Below, in pieces: positions 7,735 to 11,929 of a stretch of DNA of 11,929 bases; positions within the stretch are counted from its first letter, which is position 1, and the number at the start of each line of letters is the position of its first letter. A program made the translations under genes and the position numbers. The notes under the pieces were generated by a model, which had not been told where the DNA came from, did not search any database, and saw only the letters and a program-made list of their open reading frames with translations. Source of the stretch: Flavobacteriales bacterium (GTDB taxonomy: Bacteria; Bacteroidota; Bacteroidia; Flavobacteriales; Flavobacteriaceae); contig JALVEJ010000118.1 in the NCBI GenBank assembly GCA_027031025.1, forward strand, positions 1 through 11,929, given 5' to 3'.

Positions 7735-7830
7735 ATGTCAGTATCAAGAATTATTCCAGCAGGCTACATTTCCTATCTGACAGACAAAGTATCTTTTTTT
7801 AAAATTGTGTTATGGTATTCCCTATTATAA
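7735..7830 (+). other. Doubtful 31-residue ORF after rodA, possible remnant of a small membrane protein
   Basis: An ATG two bases after the rodA stop (TGATAATG) opens 31 codons, starting MSVSRIIPAG and ending in a hydrophobic stretch, VSFFKIVLWYSLL. Directly after its stop, another frame reads on with a plausible membrane-like segment (RITAYTGMTTGVIYGL) up to the terminator. A one-base insertion near 7828 would join the two into a protein of about 60-70 residues. This may be a decayed or frameshifted small gene, or chance in AT-rich DNA. I do not recognise a family. The rest of the stretch to 7884 holds nothing else I can support. Confidence 0.2.
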
Positions 7831-7884
7831 GGATCACAGCGTATACAGGGATGACAACAGGTGTTATATATGGCTTACAGAACA

Positions 7885-7907
7885 AAAAGGGGATGAACTC
7901 CCCTTTT
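7885..7907. terminator. Bidirectional intrinsic terminator between rodA and rpmA
   Basis: A perfect 8-base stem, AAAAGGGG (7885-7892) and CCCCTTTT (7900-7907), closes a 7-base loop. The T run on either strand makes it usable in both directions; five T follow on the minus strand and four on the plus. It ends the rodA operon and the convergent rplU-rpmA operon, and its right arm overlaps the rpmA stop codon (7906-7908). Confidence 0.8.
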
Positions 7908-8163
7908 ATGCATCTATTGGATATACTGAAACGACCTTTTTGCCTTTAGCTCTTTCAAATTTAACAATGCCATCAACAAGGGCAAACAGTGTGTAATCCT
8001 TTCCAAGACCAACATTTTTTCCAGGATAGATTTTTGTTCCCCTTTGTCTAACGAGTATATTTCCCGCTTTTACAACCTGTCCGTCGTACCTTTTAACACC
8101 AAGCCTTTTGCTAAAACTGTCCCTTCCATTTTTTGCTGAGCCACCGCTTTTCTTGGAAGCCAT
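7906..8163 (-). CDS. rpmA: 50S ribosomal protein L27
   Basis: L27 belongs to the large subunit, and its N-terminal tail reaches the peptidyl-transferase centre. The 85-residue protein begins MASKKSGGSAKNGRDS, the canonical tail with no cleavable extension of the Firmicutes kind. It contains GNILVRQRGTKIYPG, an exact match to the L27 signature G-x-[LIVM]2-x-R-Q-R-G-x5-G. AGGAGG stands 8 bases before the ATG. It follows rplU by 14 bases, the near-universal L21-L27 order, and its stop codon lies in the arm of the terminator. The Obg GTPase gene that often comes next is absent here. Confidence 0.97.
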   Translation of the reverse strand: MASKKSGGSAKNGRDSFSKRLGVKRYDGQVVKAGNILVRQRGTKIYPGKNVGLGKDYTLFALVDGIVKFERAKGKKVVSVYPIDA

Positions 8164-8177
8164 ATTTTATTCCTCCT

Positions 8178-8471
8178 TTAAGCCTTTATTTCTTTGATCT
8201 TAATGAGTGTATAAGGCTGTCTGTGGCCGTTTAGCTTTTTGTAATTTTTCTTTCTTTTAAAATGAAACACAAGCACTTTTTTACTTTTCCCATGCTTGAC
8301 CACTTCAGCCTCAACCTTGCCTTCTGTTTTTATGTTTCCCTGATCATCCCTTATTAATGATGCATCAAACTCAACAGTTTCTCCCGGCTCTGCACACAGC
8401 TTTTCAACCCTTAAAAGCATCTCTGGTTCAACCTTGTACTGCTTTCCGCCTGTTTTTATAACAGCATACAT
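8178..8471 (-). CDS. rplU: 50S ribosomal protein L21
   Basis: L21 is a 23S rRNA-binding protein of the large subunit. The 97-residue protein starts MYAVIKTGGKQYKVEP, the classic L21 N-terminus, and ends with a basic stretch holding GHRQPYT, which fits the family signature G-[HF]-R-[RQ]-x2-[ST]. Length is slightly under the usual 100-105. AGGAGGT (8481-8487) is 9 bases before the ATG. It is first in the rplU-rpmA operon and has a well-formed promoter upstream (-35 at 8535-8540, -10 at 8512-8517). Confidence 0.97.
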   Translation of the reverse strand: MYAVIKTGGKQYKVEPEMLLRVEKLCAEPGETVEFDASLIRDDQGNIKTEGKVEAEVVKHGKSKKVLVFHFKRKKNYKKLNGHRQPYTLIKIKEIKA

Positions 8472-8511
8472 TTTTCCTGTACCTCCTGTCAGCTATTTAA
8501 AGCAAAGGAAT

Positions 8512-8540
8512 ATTTTATTACAATTAATATCTTCATTCAA
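8512..8540 (-). promoter_or_regulatory. Sigma-70-type promoter for rplU-rpmA
   Basis: On the minus strand TTGAAT (8540-8535) and TAAAAT (8517-8512) are separated by exactly 17 bases. Transcription would start near 8505, leaving a leader of about 34 bases that includes the strong ribosome site. A-tracts on the minus strand at 8543-8547, 8553-8558 and 8566-8569 lie just upstream and may act as an UP element. Confidence 0.6.
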
Positions 8541-8595
8541 GATTTTTGAAAGTTTTTTGGATCAGTTTTGTGATTTTGGTTTTTTAATACACACC

Positions 8596-8624
8596 TTTAA
8601 TAAAAAAACATATTCTGATATAAT
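8596..8624 (+). promoter_or_regulatory. Extended -10 promoter for rpmF-plsX-fabH
   Basis: TGATATAAT at 8616-8624 is a perfect extended -10 (TG-n-TATAAT). The hexamer at the 17-base spacing, TTTAAT (8596-8601), is a weak -35, as is usual when the -10 is extended. Transcription would start near 8631; the ribosome site AAGGAGGT at 8654-8661 precedes the rpmF ATG by 6 bases. Confidence 0.65.
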
Positions 8625-8667
8625 ATCTGTTTCGTATTTCTATTTTTGGTATTAAGGAGGTTAAAAT

Positions 8668-8850
8668 ATGGCAGCACCAAAAAGAAAAAAATCAAAAGCA
8701 AAAACAGCGATGAGAAAAGCCCACTGGCTAAAAAAGATTAATATCCCCGGACTGTCCTTATGTCCAGAATGTGGACAGCCAAAGGCACCCCATAGGGTAT
8801 GCCCCCACTGTGGATACTACAAAGACAAAGAGGTGGTAGAGGTAGTTTAA
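8668..8850 (+). CDS. rpmF: 50S ribosomal protein L32, zinc-binding form
   Basis: This small basic large-subunit protein of 60 residues begins MAAPKRKKSKAKTAMRKAHW, the L32 hallmark. It carries a full zinc ribbon: Cys32-x2-Cys35 and Cys45-x2-Cys48. It is therefore the C+ form, which needs zinc, rather than the cysteine-free form used by some bacteria in zinc shortage. It leads the operon with plsX and fabH, an arrangement known widely in bacteria. The plsX TTG follows its stop directly, and the ribosome site for plsX lies inside its last codons. Confidence 0.97.
   Translation: MAAPKRKKSKAKTAMRKAHWLKKINIPGLSLCPECGQPKAPHRVCPHCGYYKDKEVVEVV
8839..8843 (+). promoter_or_regulatory. Ribosome binding site for the plsX TTG start, inside rpmF
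   Basis: GAGGT lies 7 bases before the TTG at 8851. It supports that TTG as the start, since no ATG lies in a suitable place and the family's N-terminal block begins at once. Confidence 0.65.
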
Positions 8851-9867
8851 TTGTATATTGCTTTAGATGCCATGGGGGGAGATAAAGCTCCCCAGAGTAA
8901 TGTTGAAGGAGCGGTTTTATTTGCTAAAGAATTTAAGGTAGGTGTTTATTTAGTAGGTGATAAGGATATTCTACAAAAAGAGCTTGATAAATATAGAGCA
9001 AAGGATCTTCCTATAGAGATAGTACACGCTGAAGATGTTATAGAGATGGACGAACCTCCATCTATAGCTGTTAGGAGAAAAAGAAAGTCTTCCATGTATA
9101 TTGCCGGAAAACTTGTAAGGGAAGGAAAAGCCCAGGCTTTTGTTTCTGCTGGAAACACAGGTGCAGCGATGGCAATATCAAAGTTTGTTGTGGGGGCAGC
9201 TGAAGGAATAGAAAGACCGGGTATTGCCGTTGCATTCCCAACAAAAAAAGGAAAACCAACCGTTCTTATTGATGTTGGTGCAAATGTTGACTGTCGTCCA
9301 ATGCATCTGGTCTATTTTGCTGTAATGGGACATACATATGTTAAGGAAATACTGAAAACTTCAGAAAACCCAAAAGTGGGCATTCTGAGTATTGGCGAAG
9401 AGGAAGGCAAGGGAAACGATCTTGTAAAAGATACATATCCTCTCCTCAAAATGACAGGACTGAACTTTGTAGGCAACGCTGAAGGAAGGGACATATTTAC
9501 AGGTGATTTTGATGTTATTGTTTGCGACGGATTTGTTGGAAATATAGTTCTGAAAACAAGCGAAAGTCTTGGTTCAATAATCGTTGAGATGATCAAACAG
9601 GAAGTTCAGAAAAGTATAGTATCAAAAATAGGAGCTGCACTCATGCTCCCAGCCCTAAAAAGATTCAGGAAAAAGGCTGATTATGCAGAATATGGGGGAG
9701 CTCCCCTTCTTGGAACGACAGGAACATGCATAATAACCCATGGAAGCGCAGATGGAAAAGCTATAAAAAACGCTCTAAAAGCAGCATCCCAATTTGAAGA
9801 AACCCATTTTAATGATAAACTAAAGGAAAATCTTGAGAATCTATTACCTAAAGAACTAAGGGTATAA
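8851..9867 (+). CDS. plsX: Phosphate acyltransferase PlsX
   Basis: PlsX converts acyl-ACP and phosphate to acyl-phosphate, the donor PlsY uses to make lysophosphatidate; it acts as a peripheral membrane protein. The 338-residue protein starts with TTG read as Met, giving MYIALDAMGGDKAPQSNVEG, the conserved N-terminus. Further family blocks are EMDEPPSIAVRRKR, AFVSAGNTGAAM, VLIDVGANVDCRP, GNAEGRDIF, VCDGFVGNIVLKTSE and EYGGAPLLG. The gene abuts rpmF with no gap and fabH follows by one base. Putting PlsX with FabH lets phospholipid entry and fatty-acid initiation be expressed together. Length and motifs are normal; phosphotransacetylases are distant relatives but lack this motif set. Confidence 0.96.
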   Translation: MYIALDAMGGDKAPQSNVEGAVLFAKEFKVGVYLVGDKDILQKELDKYRAKDLPIEIVHAEDVIEMDEPPSIAVRRKRKSSMYIAGKLVREGKAQAFVSAGNTGAAMAISKFVVGAAEGIERPGIAVAFPTKKGKPTVLIDVGANVDCRPMHLVYFAVMGHTYVKEILKTSENPKVGILSIGEEEGKGNDLVKDTYPLLKMTGLNFVGNAEGRDIFTGDFDVIVCDGFVGNIVLKTSESLGSIIVEMIKQEVQKSIVSKIGAALMLPALKRFRKKADYAEYGGAPLLGTTGTCIITHGSADGKAIKNALKAASQFEETHFNDKLKENLENLLPKELRV

Positions 9868-9868
9868 A

Positions 9869-10804
9869 ATGGTAAGAGCTGAAATCTCTGGAATAGGGAT
9901 GCATGTTCCACCCAGAACAATAACAAATGAAGAGCTTGAAAAGATACTTGACACATCTGATGAATGGATAACAACCAGAACAGGAATTAAACAGAGAAGG
10001 ATAGCCGAAGAATGGGAAAAAGCAAGCGATCTTGCTCTTCCAGCAGCAAGAGAAGCGATAAAGAACGCAGGTATCTCACCAAAAGATATAGATGCTGTTG
10101 TGGTTGCAACTTCAACTCCCGACATGACCTTTCCATCTACAGCCTGTTTTTTGTCTGACAAATTAGGTTGTGGAAAACCTATGGCTTTTGATATATCTGC
10201 AGCCTGTAGCGGCTTTATCTACGGGCTTACTCTGGGAAACTCCTTCATAACATCAGGTCAGTTTAATAATGTTCTTGTTGTTGGAGCTGAAGTTTTTTCC
10301 CAGATAATAGATTGGGGCGACAGATCAACAGCTGTTATTTTTGGAGATGGTGCAGGAGCTGTTGTTTTGTCAAAAACAGAGGAAGAAAAGGGAATACTGT
10401 CTGCAGTCATGAAGTCAGACGGATCCCACTGGGGTTCTCTGTACTGTCCTGTAGGTGAAAAACTTAGAATGAGAGGAAGAGAAACTTTTAAACTGGCTAT
10501 AAAATCTATGGAAACAGCAAGTAAAAAAGCCCTTTCAAACGCAGGAATATCCCTTGAGGATGTAAAGCTTGTAATACCCCATCAGGCAAATATAAGAATA
10601 ATAAATGCCCTTGCTGAAAGACTTGAGATACCTGAAGAAAAGGTTTTCAGCAATATACATAAATACGGAAATACAAGTGCCGCATCAATCCCTATAGCGA
10701 TGTATGAAGCTTATAAAGAAAAAAAATTTCAAAAAGGGGATTATCTACTGCTTACAGCTTTTGGAGGAGGCCTTACCTGGGGTGCTGTTGTCTTAAAATT
10801 TTAG
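9869..10804 (+). CDS. fabH: 3-oxoacyl-ACP synthase III
   Basis: FabH condenses acetyl-CoA with malonyl-ACP to start type II fatty-acid synthesis in the cytoplasm. The 311-residue thiolase-fold protein has the complete Cys-His-Asn triad: Cys113 in DISAACSGF, His238 in PHQANIRI and Asn268 in KYGNTSAASIP, spaced as in characterised FabH enzymes. The C-terminal GGGLTWGA block is also present. The ATG comes one base after plsX, with AAGGG a few bases upstream. Its stop overlaps the convergent gene's stop by 4 bases and no terminator is visible there. fabD, which follows fabH in enterobacteria, is absent. Primer preference (acetyl or branched) cannot be read from this. Confidence 0.96.
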   Translation: MVRAEISGIGMHVPPRTITNEELEKILDTSDEWITTRTGIKQRRIAEEWEKASDLALPAAREAIKNAGISPKDIDAVVVATSTPDMTFPSTACFLSDKLGCGKPMAFDISAACSGFIYGLTLGNSFITSGQFNNVLVVGAEVFSQIIDWGDRSTAVIFGDGAGAVVLSKTEEEKGILSAVMKSDGSHWGSLYCPVGEKLRMRGRETFKLAIKSMETASKKALSNAGISLEDVKLVIPHQANIRIINALAERLEIPEEKVFSNIHKYGNTSAASIPIAMYEAYKEKKFQKGDYLLLTAFGGGLTWGAVVLKF

Positions 10805-11283
10805 ATAGATGACTGTTTTCCAAAATCCTCAGGTCTTATGGATTCAAGCCATTCTTTCAGGTCTTCTTCCTTAGTATCCGATTCAGTATCTTCAATCTGG
10901 GATTTTTGAAGAACATCTTCAGATACAAATATAGGAGCACCGCTTCTAAGGGCTATATTTATAGCATCGCTGGGTCTTGAGTCTATTTTCACCTGACCTG
11001 ATTCGGTTTTTATCGTTATTTCTGCATAATATGTGTTATCCCTAAGATCGTGAATATGGATATACTCTACACTTCCGTTAAGGATATCTATTATATTATT
11101 TACAAGGTCATGGGTCATAGGTCTTGGTCTTGTTATTCCTTCAAGCTGCATAGCTATTGCATTTGCCTCAAAAACTCCAATCCATATAGGAAGAACATGA
11201 TCTGTATCCTTTCCTTTAAGAACAACTATCGGCATATTTGTCATCGGATCAAGAGTAATTCCCTGTACATTCATCTCAATCAT
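10801..11283 (-). CDS. Bifunctional nuclease-domain protein (DUF151 family)
   Basis: This 160-residue protein carries the BFN/DUF151 domain over about residues 1-130. Key blocks are PIVVLKGKDTDHVLPIWIGVFEANAIA, TRPRPMTHDLV and KIDSRPSDAINIALRSGAPIFVSE, all typical of the family. Plant members have reported DNase and RNase activity and a structure from Thermotoga is known, but the bacterial role is unsettled. A charged, acidic tail follows. The ATG at 11283 has AGGAGG 7 bases upstream, sitting right after the miaB stop 18 bases away, so it is the second gene of a miaB operon. The 3' end overlaps fabH tail to tail by 4 bases. Domain call is firm; function is open. Confidence 0.9.
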   Translation of the reverse strand: MIEMNVQGITLDPMTNMPIVVLKGKDTDHVLPIWIGVFEANAIAMQLEGITRPRPMTHDLVNNIIDILNGSVEYIHIHDLRDNTYYAEITIKTESGQVKIDSRPSDAINIALRSGAPIFVSEDVLQKSQIEDTESDTKEEDLKEWLESIRPEDFGKQSSI

Positions 11284-11301
11284 AACTAAAGCCTCCTCGC
11301 T

Positions 11302-11929
11302 TTATACTAATTGCTGCAGCAACTCTCCTTCAAGACTAAATCTGTTAATTTTGTTTATTTTTACCTTAATTATCTCTCCTAACAAATTATGCCCACCTTT
11401 TATATGAACAAGTTTATTTGTTCTCGTCCTCCCCACCAATTCTTCTTCTTTTTGTTCCTCAACGAGAATTTCAACTACTTTGTTTTCGTACTCCCTGTTT
11501 TTCTTAAATGTAATCTCTTTCTGCATATTTATCAAGTCAGAAAGTCGTTTGCTTATATCTTCAGGATTTTCCGTAATTTCCATCTGTGCAGCAGGTGTCC
11601 CAGGTCTTGGGGAGTATTTGAATGCAAAAACCTGATCATACTCAACCTCTTTTAAAACTTTTACAGTTTCAAGATAATCCTTATAAGTTTCCCCCGGAAA
11701 ACCAACGATTATATCTGTTGATAAGGCTATGTCAGGGATATATTTTCTGAGAAGCTCTATCTTTTCAAGGTATTCCTTCTGTGTATATCCCCTGTCCATA
11801 GCTTTCAGAATTCTGTCTGAACCTGCCTGAATAGGAAGGTGAAGGTATTCACACACCTGTGGAATGTCAGCCATCGCTTTTATTGTTTCTTCATCAAGAT
11901 CCCTTGGATGTCCTGTTGTAAATCTTATT
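11302..11929 (-). CDS. miaB: tRNA-2-methylthio-N6-dimethylallyladenosine synthase MiaB (5' end outside window)
   Basis: MiaB is a radical-SAM methylthiotransferase that adds a methylthio group to isopentenyl-adenosine at tRNA position 37. Only the C-terminal 208 codons are here, since the reading frame stays open to the right edge (IRFTTGHPRDLDEETIKAM before the first internal Met). Visible blocks are EYLHLPIQAGSDRILKAMDRGY, the ALSTDIIVGFPGET strand of the radical-SAM barrel, and FKYSPRPGTPAA. The end holds a TRAM domain (VGRTRTNKLVHIKG to the terminus). The iron-sulfur cysteines are beyond the edge. RPGTPAA fits MiaB better than MtaB or RimO, although without the N-terminal half the subfamily is not beyond doubt. 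The bifunctional nuclease gene follows by 18 bases. Confidence 0.9.
   Translation of the reverse strand, partial: IRFTTGHPRDLDEETIKAMADIPQVCEYLHLPIQAGSDRILKAMDRGYTQKEYLEKIELLRKYIPDIALSTDIIVGFPGETYKDYLETVKVLKEVEYDQVFAFKYSPRPGTPAAQMEITENPEDISKRLSDLINMQKEITFKKNREYENKVVEILVEEQKEEELVGRTRTNKLVHIKGGHNLLGEIIKVKINKINRFSLEGELLQQLV

Noticed and set aside
7805..7996. Plus-strand ORF reaching into rpmA
   Set aside because: More than half is the antisense of conserved L27; only about 33 residues are independent and there is no ribosome site.
9312..10161. Minus-strand ORFs of about 95-100 codons opposite plsX and fabH
   Set aside because: They are mirror readings of strongly conserved genes and have no family resemblance of their own.
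11311..11322. Palindrome TTGCTGCAGCAA near the miaB end
   Set aside because: It simply encodes Leu-Leu-Gln-Gln-Leu codons at the protein terminus and has no partner or context suggesting a site.

Overview
The window is a dense, AT-rich stretch of bacterial chromosome with thirteen complete protein genes and two more cut by its ends. The gene families are deep-branching Gram-negative housekeeping types. The AT-rich, lysine- and isoleucine-rich coding, TTG starts, compact overlapping genes and a sigma-54-type promoter suggest a member of the Aquificales, perhaps the Hydrogenothermaceae (Persephonella-like). That placement is inferred from overall appearance and was not tested by alignment.

Left part, minus strand (1-2493). 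From upstream to downstream this holds dapA (lysine/diaminopimelate synthesis), then a two-gene unit of a short Gfo/Idh/MocA-type NAD(P)-dependent oxidoreductase and a DegT/DnrJ/EryC1 sugar aminotransferase that runs off the left end. The 110-base gap in front of the pair carries a textbook -24/-12 (sigma-54) promoter with an inverted repeat about 75 bases upstream of the predicted start of transcription. This is the most unusual signal in the window.

Centre, plus strand (2577-7732). A complete rod-shape (elongasome) operon, mreB-mreC-mreD-mrdA-rodA, has gaps of at most one base or overlaps of 4 to 14 bases. It runs divergently from dapA across an 83-base AT-rich promoter region, so a precursor enzyme for peptidoglycan lies back to back with the machinery that builds the side wall. 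A symmetrical GC stem near 7885-7907 ends both this operon and the convergent ribosomal-protein operon.

Right part. rplU-rpmA (L21, L27) on the minus strand and rpmF-plsX-fabH (L32, phosphate acyltransferase, ketoacyl-ACP synthase III) on the plus strand diverge from a 196-base region with a good promoter for each. The second operon links translation to phospholipid and fatty-acid initiation, but lacks the fabD that follows in enterobacteria. fabH meets a convergent miaB-bifunctional nuclease pair tail to tail with a 4-base overlap; miaB runs off the right end.

I see no mobile element, CRISPR array, tRNA, rRNA or obvious new defence system. Apart from the sigma-54-linked sugar genes, the content is core housekeeping. 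The stretch of about 160 bases after rodA holds only a doubtful small ORF.
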